Shown piece by piece: positions 7,307 to 15,860 of a stretch of 64,000 nucleotides of DNA. Every line of letters starts with the position of its first letter. The stretch's first letter is position 1. The translations under genes and the position numbers were made by a program. The notes beneath the pieces were generated by a model. It was given only the letters and a program-made list of their open reading frames with translations, did not search any database and was not told where the DNA came from. Origin of the DNA: UBA7887 sp964408735 (GTDB lineage Bacteria; Pseudomonadota; Alphaproteobacteria; UBA7887); contig CAYPAX010000005.1 in NCBI GenBank assembly GCA_964408735.1, positions 10,936 to 74,935 on the forward strand, given 5' to 3'.

Positions 7307-8443
7307 ATGCGGCCCGTGGCAGCGGTTTTCGGGGCTTTCGGCTGCGCTGTCGTTGCCTCCGGCGCGGTGGCCTTCGACGACACAGATCTGCAGCGGCTGG
7401 CCGCCCTCAACCAGTGCGAAGCCTGTGATTTGCGTGAGGCAACGCTGGCGGGTGCCGACCTCAGCGGCGGCGCCTTGGTGCGGGTGGACTTGCGCCAGGC
7501 CGATCTGCGCCAGGCCGATCTCAGCCACGCGCTGCTGCCGCAGGCGCGCCTCGGCAAGGCCGATATGAGCGGCGCCGACCTTACCCGCGCCATGCTGCGC
7601 GAGGCCGATTTGCGCAATGCCATTCTGGCGGATGCGGCGATGGGGTTTGCCGATTTGGGCTATGCGCAGCTGAGCAATGCCAATCTTGCTGGCGCCCGCT
7701 TGGCCCGTGCGGAGTTGGGCCGCGCCACCTTGCGGCGCAGCGACCTGACCGGCGCCAATCTCGGCAAGATCGAAGCCATCGATGCCGATCTCTCGGGCGC
7801 CACGCTGATCGGCGCCAACCTGACCCGGGCCAATCTTCGCAAGGCCTTCATGGGCGAGGCGGACCTTACCGGCGCGCATATGACCGAGGCGGTACTGAGC
7901 CGCGCCGACCTTGCCGGGGCGATCCTGGTCTCGGCCAATCTCGAACAGGCGAGCCTGCGCGCCTCGTACCTCAACGATGTGGATCTCAGCCGGGCGAACC
8001 TGGTGGATGCGGATCTGTCGGGCGCCGATCTGAGCGGCGCCAACTTGCACCGGACGCAGGCGCGCGGCGCCATCTTCGCCCGCGCCATCCTCAGCAGCGC
8101 CACCCTCACGGCGGCCGATCTCAGCGGTGCCGATCTGGCCGGCGCGCTTGTGGATAACGCCGATTTCAGCGCCGCGCTGCTGGCCGGTGCCAGCTTCGTC
8201 AAGGCCGACCTGAACAATGGCACGCTGGATCGTGCCGACCTCAAGGGCGCGACCTTGCGCGATGCCAATCTGCGCGGCGCCAGTCTGGCCGGCGCCGACC
8301 TCAGCGCCGCCGTGCTGCGCAAGGCCAATCTCAGCGAGGCCGATCTCTCCGGCGCCATATTGGAGGGCGCGGATCTCACCGGCGCCATCCTCTGCGCGAC
8401 AAAGATGCCTTGGGGCGAGGAGAACGGGGGATGCGAAGAATGA
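7307..8443 (+). CDS. Exported pentapeptide-repeat protein 1
   Basis: About 378 residues: a signal peptide ending near VAFDD, then CEACDL, then about 60 tandem A(D/N)LXX pentapeptides predicted to fold as a right-handed quadrilateral beta-helix, and a C-terminal CATKMPWGEENGGC cap. The ATG at 7307 is chosen because ACGAGGAAG sits 6 nt upstream and the earlier in-frame codons fall inside a REP-like element. The following gene is a shorter paralogue with the same N- and C-terminal cysteine caps. Pentapeptide proteins include DNA mimics, but export makes a periplasmic binding or scaffold role more likely. No specific function can be assigned. Confidence 0.85.
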   Translation: MRPVAAVFGAFGCAVVASGAVAFDDTDLQRLAALNQCEACDLREATLAGADLSGGALVRVDLRQADLRQADLSHALLPQARLGKADMSGADLTRAMLREADLRNAILADAAMGFADLGYAQLSNANLAGARLARAELGRATLRRSDLTGANLGKIEAIDADLSGATLIGANLTRANLRKAFMGEADLTGAHMTEAVLSRADLAGAILVSANLEQASLRASYLNDVDLSRANLVDADLSGADLSGANLHRTQARGAIFARAILSSATLTAADLSGADLAGALVDNADFSAALLAGASFVKADLNNGTLDRADLKGATLRDANLRGASLAGADLSAAVLRKANLSEADLSGAILEGADLTGAILCATKMPWGEENGGCEE

Positions 8444-9039
8444 GGCTTGCCGTGCTCTGTCTGCTGGCTTTTGCCACGCCGGCGCTTGCCTTCGATGACG
8501 CCCATCTCGCGGCGCTCGAGGCCGAGGGCCAGTGTATCGCCTGCGACCTGTCCGGCGCCGATCTTGCCGGCGCTGCGCTTGCCAAGGCCAATCTCTGGCG
8601 CGCTGACCTCAGCGGCGCCAATCTCGCCGCTGCCGATCTCAGCGGTGCCAACCTCCGCGATGCCGACCTTACGGGCGCCGACCTCAGCGGGGCGCTCCTC
8701 AGCGAGGCCAATCTCAAATATGCCGGTCTCGCCGCTGCCGACCTCAGCACCGCCAAGCTGACCGGGGCCAACCTGCTCGCCGCCGACCTTGCCGGCGCAA
8801 ACCTCAGCGGTGCCGACTTGACCTACGCCTATCTCGCCCATGCCGACTTGCGCGGCGTCAACGTTGCCGGCAGCACCTGGCAGAACGCCACCTTGAGCGA
8901 GGCCGACCTCGATCGTACCGACCTGACCGACCTCGACCTCACCAGCGCCGCCTTGCGCAACACCAAAGTTGCCGGCGCCACCTTTTGCCGCACCCAGACT
9001 CCCTGGGGCCAAGAGGATTCCGGCTGCGGCGACCTATGA
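8431..9039 (+). CDS. Exported pentapeptide-repeat protein 2
   Basis: A 202-residue paralogue of the preceding protein: signal peptide, FDDAHLAAL, CIACDL, roughly 27 A(D/N)LXX repeats and the end cap FCRTQTPWGQEDSGC. The ATG at 8431 has GAGGAG 8 nt upstream and overlaps the first gene by 13 bp, so the two are translationally coupled. Two cysteines at each end of the helix suggest disulphide-capped ends in the periplasm. The gene overlaps the next (cupin) start by 4 bp. Confidence 0.83.
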   Translation: MRRMRLAVLCLLAFATPALAFDDAHLAALEAEGQCIACDLSGADLAGAALAKANLWRADLSGANLAAADLSGANLRDADLTGADLSGALLSEANLKYAGLAAADLSTAKLTGANLLAADLAGANLSGADLTYAYLAHADLRGVNVAGSTWQNATLSEADLDRTDLTDLDLTSAALRNTKVAGATFCRTQTPWGQEDSGCGDL

Positions 9040-9401
9040 GCGATTCTCATTTCTTCAATCTGCATGACCTCAGCCAGGGCATAGCGCGCACCCTGGCGGA
9101 AGGGCTTGAGACACGAATCTTCCCCGGCGAAAACGTCATGCTGTCGGTGGTGCGCATGGCGCCGAACAAATCGGGCAGCCTGCACAGCCACCCCCAGGAG
9201 CAATGGGGCGTGATGCTTGAAGGCAGCGGCGTGCGCATCCAGGATGGCGTCGAGCACCCGGTCGCGGCTGGCGACTTCTGGCAGTCGCCGGGCAATGTAG
9301 AGCACGGCTTCAAGGCCGGGCCGGAGGGCGCGCTGGTGCTCGATATCTTCAGCCCGCCGCGTGACGAATACCGCAAGAAAGGCTCGGGCTTTGGCGCTTG
9401 A
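9036..9401 (+). CDS. Small cupin-domain protein
   Basis: A 121-residue single-domain cupin. The first cupin motif carries the metal ligands in SGSLHSHPQEQWGVMLEG (two His and a Glu/Gln), and the second follows as AAGDFWQSPGNVEHGF. Proteins of this type bind a metal and act as small dioxygenases, isomerases or sugar-binding regulators. It overlaps the pentapeptide gene by 4 bp (ATGA) and the Ldh-family gene downstream, so it may act with that dehydrogenase on a keto or hydroxy acid. The substrate is unknown. Confidence 0.75.
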   Translation: MSDSHFFNLHDLSQGIARTLAEGLETRIFPGENVMLSVVRMAPNKSGSLHSHPQEQWGVMLEGSGVRIQDGVEHPVAAGDFWQSPGNVEHGFKAGPEGALVLDIFSPPRDEYRKKGSGFGA

Positions 9402-10479
9402 GGCGGAGACCGACGGCGAGGTTGTCGCCGATGCGGGCGCGCTGACCGAGAGCATCACCGCGGTCTTTGCCGCCTGCGGCTCTGCGCCTGAGGAAGCGCG
9501 CGCGATCGCGGAAAACCTTGTCGCCGCCAACCTTGCCGGCCACGACAGCCACGGCATCGGCGTGTTGCCGCTCTATGTGCGCAACGTCCGCAACGGGGCG
9601 CTCTTCGCCAACCAGCATGTCAGCGTGCTGCGCGACAGCGGGCCGGTGGTGCAACTCGACGGCAATCTCGGCTACGGCCAGGTGATCGGGGCCGAGGCCA
9701 TGGACATCGGGATTGCCAAGGCGAAAGAGACCGGCGTTGCTATCCTGGCGCTTCGCAACACCCACCACCTCGGGCGCATCGGTGCCTGGGCCGAGCTTTG
9801 CGCGGACGCCGGGCTGGTCTCTATCCATTACGTCAACATCAATGGCCACAAGCCGCTGGTCGCCCCGTTCGGCGGTGCGGAAGGGCGATACGCCACCAAC
9901 CCCTATTGTACGGCCATTCCGGGCACCGATACGCAGCCGCCGATCGTGCTCGACATGGCAACGAGCAAGATCGCCGTCGGCAAGGTGAGGGTGGCCTACA
10001 ACAAGGGCGAAACCGTCGCCGACGACACCCTGATCGACCCCTCCGGCGTGGCGACCAACGATCCCGGCATCATGTTTCAGGAGCCCCGTGGCGCGCTGCT
10101 GCCGTTCGGCGACCACAAGGGCTATGGGCTCGCCCTGATATGCGAGGTGCTGGCGGGGGCGCTGGTCAATGGCGGCGGCTGCGTGCCGCAGCGACAGACC
10201 CGCGACAGCGTCATCAACAATATGCTCAGCATCATTCTCGATCCGGCTGCACTGGGCGATGCGGATTTCTTCCGCAGGGAATTGGACGAGATCACCCGCT
10301 ATGTGAAATCGTCCGCGCCGGCGGAGGGCGTCGAGGCGGTGATGGTGCCGGGCGATCCCGAGCGCAAGCAGAGGGCGTCGCGAGGCGCAGGCGGCATTGC
10401 CATTGATGCCACGACATGGCGGGAAATCGTCGAAGCCGCGGAATCGCTGGGCCTATCAGCTACGGATATGAGAGTCTAA
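9391..10479 (+). CDS. Ldh-family (malate/L-lactate dehydrogenase type 2) NAD(P)-dependent oxidoreductase
   Basis: About 362 residues of the malate/L-lactate/ureidoglycolate dehydrogenase superfamily, recognised by the early GHDSHGIGVLPLY motif, NTHHLGRIGAWAE, and the later ATNPYCTAIPG and LPFGDHKGYGLAL segments that form the cofactor and active sites. These enzymes interconvert 2-hydroxy and 2-keto acids. The TTG at 9391 has AAAGG 8-9 nt upstream; a GTG at 9361 deep inside the cupin gene is the alternative. It ends 10 nt before a lactonase-like hydrolase, suggesting a small operon for a sugar acid or hydroxy acid. Confidence 0.8.
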   Translation: MALEAETDGEVVADAGALTESITAVFAACGSAPEEARAIAENLVAANLAGHDSHGIGVLPLYVRNVRNGALFANQHVSVLRDSGPVVQLDGNLGYGQVIGAEAMDIGIAKAKETGVAILALRNTHHLGRIGAWAELCADAGLVSIHYVNINGHKPLVAPFGGAEGRYATNPYCTAIPGTDTQPPIVLDMATSKIAVGKVRVAYNKGETVADDTLIDPSGVATNDPGIMFQEPRGALLPFGDHKGYGLALICEVLAGALVNGGGCVPQRQTRDSVINNMLSIILDPAALGDADFFRRELDEITRYVKSSAPAEGVEAVMVPGDPERKQRASRGAGGIAIDATTWREIVEAAESLGLSATDMRV

Positions 10480-10489
10480 GGAGACGAGC

Positions 10490-11176
10490 GTGCCGGTAGA
10501 TTACGAAATCGTCGTACATGGCAACAATCTGCGAACAAAGGACGGATTCCTGGGGCTTGCCAATGCGACGCTGATCACCTGCGACGATGGTCCGATCCTG
10601 TTCGACGTCGGCCATTACTGCAATCGCATGACCTTGCTCGACGCCCTGGCAGCCAAAGACATGAGCCCGGCCGACGTCAAGGTGGTGTTTCTCTCGCACC
10701 TACATTTCGACCATGCCAACAATATCGATCTGTTTCCCGACGCCAAGATCATGGTCAGCCGGCGGGAATGGGACTATGCGGGCGATCCTCACAAGGACGA
10801 CCTGTTCATTCCCTGGATGGTGCGCGAACAGTTGCAGAAGCATAATCTGGAACTGATCGATGGCGAGGCGCGCATTTGCAACGGTGTGCGCTACTTTCCG
10901 GCGCCGGGCCACACGCCGGGCTCCTTCGCGCTGCGCCTCGATACGGAAAAGTCGGGCTGCGTGGTTGTGGCGGGCGATGCCATAAAGTACCCGAAGGAGG
11001 CGCTGACGCGGTGCTGCGACCTGGCCTTCGACAGTATCGCCAACGGCAAGGCTACCATCGGGCATATTCTCGATATGGCGGACCGCATCGTCCCGGGTCA
11101 TTTCCCCGAGCTGATCAAGCGCGATGGCGGCTTCGTCTGGGAGGATGCGGCAGAGTTTTCCTTGCTGGTACGCTAA
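10490..11176 (+). CDS. Metallo-beta-lactamase-fold hydrolase (AHL lactonase-like)
   Basis: A 228-residue MBL-fold protein with the binuclear zinc motif HLHFDH (70-75), a further ligand in PGHTPGS and a later Asp and His (VVAGDA, VPGHFP). Size and layout match the N-acyl homoserine lactonase/glyoxalase II-like group. GTG start at 10490 behind AAGGAG. Beside an Ldh-family dehydrogenase and a cupin it could hydrolyse a sugar-acid lactone; quorum quenching is possible but unsupported. It converges with the SDR gene with a 4-bp overlap. Confidence 0.78.
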   Translation: MPVDYEIVVHGNNLRTKDGFLGLANATLITCDDGPILFDVGHYCNRMTLLDALAAKDMSPADVKVVFLSHLHFDHANNIDLFPDAKIMVSRREWDYAGDPHKDDLFIPWMVREQLQKHNLELIDGEARICNGVRYFPAPGHTPGSFALRLDTEKSGCVVVAGDAIKYPKEALTRCCDLAFDSIANGKATIGHILDMADRIVPGHFPELIKRDGGFVWEDAAEFSLLVR

Positions 11177-11928
11177 CGCGCGTTGCGAGCACCGTCGACC
11201 ATGTAGACAGAGCCGGAGCAGTGGCTGCTGTCGTCGGAAGCGAGGAACAGCATTACCTTGGCGATCTCCTCCGGCTCGGCGTAGCGGCCGAGCGGCGAAG
11301 TGCGGGCGAAGCGAGCGTGCACGCCTTCCGGATCGTCCGCGTCCATGCCGGCCTCGATGGAGCGCATCATGCGCGTCTCGACGGGAGACGGATTGATGCT
11401 GTTGACGCGCACGCCATCGGGTGCGCCTTCGAGCGCTGCCGTGCGCATCAGGCCGATAACGCCGTGCTTGCTCGCGACATAGGCGCTCATGCCTTCGCGC
11501 CCGCGTATGCCGGCGATCGACGAGGTGACCACGATGCTGCCGCCGCCGCGCCTGGCGATCGCCGGCAGGGTGTGTTTGAGGCCGAGCCAGACGCCGCACA
11601 AGTTGACGGCGATGACCCGGTCGAAAATGTCCTCGGGATAGTCGGCGATGGGCTGGATGACGCCTTCGATACCGGCGTTCAAGAGAGCGATATCGAGGCC
11701 GCCGAAACGCTCTTCGGCTGTGGCGACACACTGCCGCACAGCCTCGCCATCAGACATGTCGGCGGTGACGCAGGCGACATCGTCACCCGTAAGTGCTGCC
11801 ATGCCGGCTTCGTCGCGGTCGACCAGCACGAGCTTCGCACCCTCCGCCGCGAAGAGCCGTGCCGCGGCCGCGCCGATTCCCGCCGCCGCGCCCGTGATCA
11901 GCGCCACCTTATCCTGCAAGCGTCCCAT
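11173..11928 (-). CDS. Short-chain dehydrogenase/reductase
   Basis: A 251-residue classical SDR: nucleotide motif TGAAAGIG (12-19), NAG in ALLNAGIEG, catalytic Ser in VVTSSIAG and the YVASK catalytic pair at about residues 153-157, with the usual NSINPSPVET segment after it. The acidic residue after the second strand (LVDRDE) favours NAD over NADP. It stands alone on the minus strand beside a flavodoxin gene. Substrate unknown. Confidence 0.85.
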   Translation of the reverse strand: MGRLQDKVALITGAAAGIGAAAARLFAAEGAKLVLVDRDEAGMAALTGDDVACVTADMSDGEAVRQCVATAEERFGGLDIALLNAGIEGVIQPIADYPEDIFDRVIAVNLCGVWLGLKHTLPAIARRGGGSIVVTSSIAGIRGREGMSAYVASKHGVIGLMRTAALEGAPDGVRVNSINPSPVETRMMRSIEAGMDADDPEGVHARFARTSPLGRYAEPEEIAKVMLFLASDDSSHCSGSVYMVDGARNAR

Positions 11929-11949
11929 ATGCTCAGTCCCTTCCCGATA

Positions 11950-12417
11950 TCACAGCAATGTCACCCATTCCTGGGCCCAGGTCAGCGCCTCGTCATCGGG
12001 AAGCGGCTGGGTACAGGCATCGATTTCAAGGCGCTCGCCGACTTTGGTTGCACCGAGCCCGGCGAACAGGGCATCGAGCTGGCGGCCGGCGCCGCAGAAG
12101 GTGTCGGCGAAGGTCTGGTCGCCAAGGGCGATAACGCCATAGCGCAAATGGGCAAGATCGGGGCGGCTTTGGCTGAGGCTCTCCTGTAGCGGAATGATGT
12201 TGTCCGGCAACTCGCCGTCGCCATGGGTCGAGGTGCAGATCAGCACCACCCTTTCCGTCTCGGGCAGAGTGTGCTCCTCGGCCATGACCTCGACCTCGTG
12301 GCCCGCCGGCCCCAGCTCTTCGGCCAGGGTCTCGGCGACAAGCTCCGCATTGCCCGATTCGGTTCCTACCAGGATGAGGATGTCGGCCACGTCACGCGCC
12401 CCGTTCGCGTTTCCCAT
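11950..12417 (-). CDS. Flavodoxin-like FMN protein
   Basis: A 155-residue flavodoxin domain. The FMN phosphate loop is LVGTESGNAELVAE, the second loop is STHGDGELPDN and the third is ALGDQTFADTFCGAG, matching the MioC/flavodoxin-like family. The ATG at 12417 is the first that removes arginine-rich upstream sequence; a GTG 8 codons later is also possible. It probably carries single electrons to an unidentified reductase. It ends 21 nt before the SDR gene start in the same orientation, so co-transcription is plausible. Confidence 0.8.
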   Translation of the reverse strand: MGNANGARDVADILILVGTESGNAELVAETLAEELGPAGHEVEVMAEEHTLPETERVVLICTSTHGDGELPDNIIPLQESLSQSRPDLAHLRYGVIALGDQTFADTFCGAGRQLDALFAGLGATKVGERLEIDACTQPLPDDEALTWAQEWVTLL

Positions 12418-12514
12418 TCCCCGGCAGTCTCGGCAATCGTCGCGGCGCTTGCAACCTTTGCCATGTTGCCGCCACCGACGGGTAGGATTAGGCTGACGGG
12501 GGAGGAGCGGCCGC

Positions 12515-13285
12515 ATGATGCAGGACAAGGATCGCGCGTTGGTGGCGCGTATCGCCGCCGGCGACACCCTGGCGGGGCCGGACGAAGTGACGCCGGGCTA
12601 TCGCGGCGAGCTTTTGCGAATGATGGTGGGGCTGGTCGATTCCCAGCTCGCCGGTGCCGCCGGGCTTGCCGGGCAGGTCAATGCCGCGCCGACCATCGCC
12701 GACCGCCAGCTTGCGGCTCGCATGGTCAGCGAGAAGTTCGGCCATGCCGGCACCGTTCTCGAGCTTCTGGTGCCTTTCGGTGTCGATCCCGACCTTTACA
12801 TGGTCGAGCATGCCTGGGATGCGCGCGTCGACCGCTCGGCGGATCTCGGATATCGCCGCATCGGCGGCGACAAGCGCCTCAACGTGTTTCACTACCCCTT
12901 GCAGGGCTGGCTCGATTCGCTGGTCTTCGTGCTGCTGATGGGAGGGGCCTCGGTGATCCAACTGATCGACCAGGTGGCGTCGTCCTACAAGCCCTTCGCC
13001 GGCGCCCTGGCCAGCATCGTGGCTCGCGAGGCACGCCATGCCCGACAAAGCGAGCGGGCGTTGGAACTGGTCATCGAGCGCTCGGGCAACCGCACCAGAC
13101 CCCAAGCCGCCGTGGCCTATTGGTGGCCGCGTGTGGTGGCGAGCTTCGGGCATGCCGATTCCGAGCGCATGGCGCTTTACGCTGCCTATGGTCTGCGACG
13201 GCGCGGCAATGGCGAGCTGCTAGAGCAATGGCGGGAGGAGACGGTCAAGCGCCTCAGGGCGCTCGGCCTGGAAGCAGGCGCGTGA
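12515..13285 (+). CDS. Ferritin-like di-iron protein of the phenylacetyl-CoA epoxidase (PaaA/PaaC) type
   Basis: A 256-residue, mostly helical protein. Paired carboxylate/histidine signatures (SEKFGHAG and REARHARQ) fit a ferritin-like di-iron fold, and NVFHYPLQGWLDSLVF resembles the helical core of phenylacetic acid catabolic proteins. The other paaABCDE genes are absent, so this is probably a stand-alone paralogue rather than part of a complete epoxidase. PaaG- and PaaI-like genes lie about 7 kb away. It overlaps the following DUF2927 gene by 4 bp (GTGA). The family call is by resemblance, and oxygenase activity is inference. Confidence 0.5.
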   Translation: MMQDKDRALVARIAAGDTLAGPDEVTPGYRGELLRMMVGLVDSQLAGAAGLAGQVNAAPTIADRQLAARMVSEKFGHAGTVLELLVPFGVDPDLYMVEHAWDARVDRSADLGYRRIGGDKRLNVFHYPLQGWLDSLVFVLLMGGASVIQLIDQVASSYKPFAGALASIVAREARHARQSERALELVIERSGNRTRPQAAVAYWWPRVVASFGHADSERMALYAAYGLRRRGNGELLEQWREETVKRLRALGLEAGA

Positions 13286-14013
13286 GATATCTCGGGGCGG
13301 CGTTGCTTGCGGCGCTTTTTGCCACAGCACCGTCTGTGGCTGGCGATCCAGAGCGCGAGTGGCAGTTCGTGCACGACGTGCTGTTCGGCGGCAACGCCGA
13401 GGGCGATCCCGATGACCCGCGCGTCAACCGCTTTGTTGAACAGCCGCTGGCAATGGTGTTCGACGGGCAGCCTGCGGACATCGAATTCGTGGCTGGCGCG
13501 GTTGCCGCCATGGACGGTCTGCTGGGCGAGACCAGGCTGCGGCTAGAGACCCGGCGGCCCGATCTCGTCAACGTTGCGCTACTGGTGCTGCCGCGCGATC
13601 GCCTGCCCTGGATTGTCAGGCGCTATGACCTGAATGGCAATGTCGCCAAGCTCGGCGTCGGCTACACGGAGTCCTGGCTGGGGCCGGCGCTCGATATCGA
13701 CCGCTCTCTGGCGCTGATCATGGCCGAGACGCAAGGGCACGAGCGCCGTGCCACGCTGATCCACGAGCTGTACCATACCCTGGGTCCCGGCGGGCACAGT
13801 GCACTGTTTCCCGAAAGCGTAGTCTATCGCGATGGCTTGGCAAGCTCCAGCGCGCTCACGCTGGCGCCGGTGGATGTGAAGCTGATGGCACTGCTCTACC
13901 GTCACCTGGCGCCCGGTGACACAGTTGCCGAGGTCCGCGAGGCCTTCGATCTGTACTGGGACGCGCTCGATCCGCTGGTAGATCAGTACAACGCCTCCAG
14001 GCGCTCGCCGTAG
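13282..14013 (+). CDS. Exported DUF2927-type zincin-like protein
   Basis: A 243-residue protein from the GTG at 13282, with a clean signal peptide ending around SVAG. The motif HELYH in ATLIHELYHTLGPGG is a zinc-metallopeptidase signature, followed by a downstream His (GGHS) that could be a third ligand. The layout fits the DUF2927 family of secreted putative metallopeptidases. It is translationally coupled to the di-iron protein gene upstream and its 3' end overlaps the convergent acyl-CoA ligase by 31 bp. No substrate can be inferred. Confidence 0.72.
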   Translation: MRYLGAALLAALFATAPSVAGDPEREWQFVHDVLFGGNAEGDPDDPRVNRFVEQPLAMVFDGQPADIEFVAGAVAAMDGLLGETRLRLETRRPDLVNVALLVLPRDRLPWIVRRYDLNGNVAKLGVGYTESWLGPALDIDRSLALIMAETQGHERRATLIHELYHTLGPGGHSALFPESVVYRDGLASSSALTLAPVDVKLMALLYRHLAPGDTVAEVREAFDLYWDALDPLVDQYNASRRSP

Positions 14014-15761
14014 TGCGCCAGGATCTGATGCCGGCGCAGTTTCATGGTCGGTGTCATCATTTCGTTTTCGACCGTGAACAGCCCATCGGCGACGCTAAAG
14101 CGGCGCACTTTCTCGATCACGGAAAGCTCGCCATTCGCCCGCGTCACCGCGTCATCCAACGCCGCGTGTAGGTCGCTGTCCGTCGCCAGCTCGGCCAGGT
14201 TCGCGGACTTGTCGTTGGCCCTGGCCCATTGCGTGACGAACTCCTCGGTCGGCACCACAAGCGCTACCAGATGCGGGCGCTGGTCGCCCATCACCATGGC
14301 CTGCTCGATCTCCGGCTCCAGGGCGAGCACGCCTTCCACCCGTTGCGGCGAGACATTGTCGCCGCCGGATATCACGATGATGTCCTTCTTGCGGTCGGTA
14401 ATCTCGATATAGCCGTCCTCGTCGATGACGCCGATATCGCCGGTGTGCAGCCAGCCGTCCTTGAGTGCCGCGGCGGTCTCCTCTTCCAGGTTCCAATAGC
14501 CGTCCATCAGCAGCGGCCCGCGCACCAGGATCTCGCCATCCTCGGCGATGCGCACCTCGGTGCCGGCGGTGGGCGGGCCGACCGTGTGCAGCTTGATGAG
14601 TTTCGGCGGGTTGCAGCTGATCACCGGTGCCGCCTCGGTCTGGCCATAGCCTTGCAGCAGGCGCAGGCCGAGGGCGGTAAAGAAGATGCCGATCTCTGTA
14701 TTCAGCGGCGCGCCGCCCGAGACCAGCGCCTTGAGGCGGCCGCCGAAGCGCCCGCGTACCTTCGAGCGCACCACGCGGTCGACGATGGCGTTGTCGAGGC
14801 GCTCGAACCAGCTCATGCCGTCCGGGTCCTCGTAGGCTTTGCGCCCGAGCTTGACCGCGCGCCAGAAGAGCTTCTCCTTGAAGCCGCCCTGGCGCTTGAC
14901 GCCTTGCAGGATGCGCCCGCGCATCAGCTCGTAGAGCCGCGGCACCGCGGTCATGACGGTCGGTTGCGCTTCGAGCAGATTGGTGGTCAGGGTCTCGACC
15001 CGCTCGGCGTAATAGATCTCGGCGCCGATGGCGACCGGGAACATCAGCCCGCAGCTGTGCTCGTAGGAATGGGACAACGGCAGGAAGGAGAGAAACACTT
15101 CCTCGTCCAGGCCGAGTGACAGCAATAGCTCATAGGCGCCGACGCAATTGGCGAGCATGGCGCGGTGGCTGAGCATGACACCCTTGGGCGCACCGCCGGT
15201 GCCGGAGGTGTAGATCAGGCAGGCGAGGCTGTCGGCGCCTATGGCTGAGGCCTCGGCCAGCGGGTCGCCGTCGCCTTTAGAGCCGTCGTCGAGCGCTGTC
15301 TGCCAGCGAGTGACACCTTCGCCGCCACCGCCCTCGGGCTCCTCGATGGCGATGATGCGCTCGAGCCCGGGCGCGCTGGCCGCCGCCTGCAGCAGCGGCT
15401 CGGCCAGCGCGGCGGACGAGACGATGGCGAAGCGGGCGCCGCTGTCGGACAGAATGTGGCCGTGGTCGCGGGTGGTGTTGGTGGTATAGGCGGGCACGCT
15501 GACGCCGCCTGCCGCCATGATGGCGAAGTCGGCGATCGCCCAGTGCGGCGCGTTCTCCGAAACCAGGGCCACCCGGTCGCCGGATTGCAGGCCGTAGCTG
15601 CGCAAGGCCCTGGCCAGGGCGTTGACCTGATCTGCCGCCTGGCGCCACGTGGTCGGCCGATAGGTGCCGTCGACTTTGCCCCACAGGAACGGCGCATCGC
15701 CTTTCGCCTGCGCCTGTTCGTGCAGCATGGTCACCAGGTTCGGCCAGGTGTCGAGTTTCAT
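13983..15761 (-). CDS. AMP-forming long-chain acyl-CoA synthetase family protein
   Basis: A 592-residue ANL-superfamily ligase. The P-loop is LIYTSGTGGAPKG (183-195), followed by SFLPLSHSYEH, the adenine motif LLQGYGQTEAAPV, the GWLHTGDIG hinge region and DRKKDIIVISGG. A C-terminal lysine for adenylation is expected near TPTMKLRR. Size and motifs fit FadD/FadD15-type long-chain fatty acid activation at the membrane. The ATG at 15761 is preceded by GAGGAAAG. It is divergent from oligopeptidase F. Confidence 0.88.
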   Translation of the reverse strand: MKLDTWPNLVTMLHEQAQAKGDAPFLWGKVDGTYRPTTWRQAADQVNALARALRSYGLQSGDRVALVSENAPHWAIADFAIMAAGGVSVPAYTTNTTRDHGHILSDSGARFAIVSSAALAEPLLQAAASAPGLERIIAIEEPEGGGGEGVTRWQTALDDGSKGDGDPLAEASAIGADSLACLIYTSGTGGAPKGVMLSHRAMLANCVGAYELLLSLGLDEEVFLSFLPLSHSYEHSCGLMFPVAIGAEIYYAERVETLTTNLLEAQPTVMTAVPRLYELMRGRILQGVKRQGGFKEKLFWRAVKLGRKAYEDPDGMSWFERLDNAIVDRVVRSKVRGRFGGRLKALVSGGAPLNTEIGIFFTALGLRLLQGYGQTEAAPVISCNPPKLIKLHTVGPPTAGTEVRIAEDGEILVRGPLLMDGYWNLEEETAAALKDGWLHTGDIGVIDEDGYIEITDRKKDIIVISGGDNVSPQRVEGVLALEPEIEQAMVMGDQRPHLVALVVPTEEFVTQWARANDKSANLAELATDSDLHAALDDAVTRANGELSVIEKVRRFSVADGLFTVENEMMTPTMKLRRHQILAHYGERLEALY

Positions 15762-15860
15762 GATTCGCTTTCCTCTTTCCCCATCGTTCGAGTCTACACC
15801 ATTGGCAGCGCCGCACGAGGCGCATATAGCTGATAGATGCGAGACTCTCGGGAGAGCGGA

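Noticed and set aside
6197..8050. A 617-codon minus-strand frame spanning cytochrome b and the pentapeptide gene
   Set aside because: It crosses two well-supported genes in a different frame and has no family features.
7660..9012. A minus-strand frame that also looks like a pentapeptide-type repeat protein
   Set aside because: The repeat period of the real genes forces a periodic antisense translation; it lacks a signal peptide and a ribosome site.
12488..13153. A minus-strand frame opposite the di-iron protein gene
   Set aside because: It is compositionally a shadow; the plus-strand protein has conserved-looking His/Glu motifs and coupling to the next gene.
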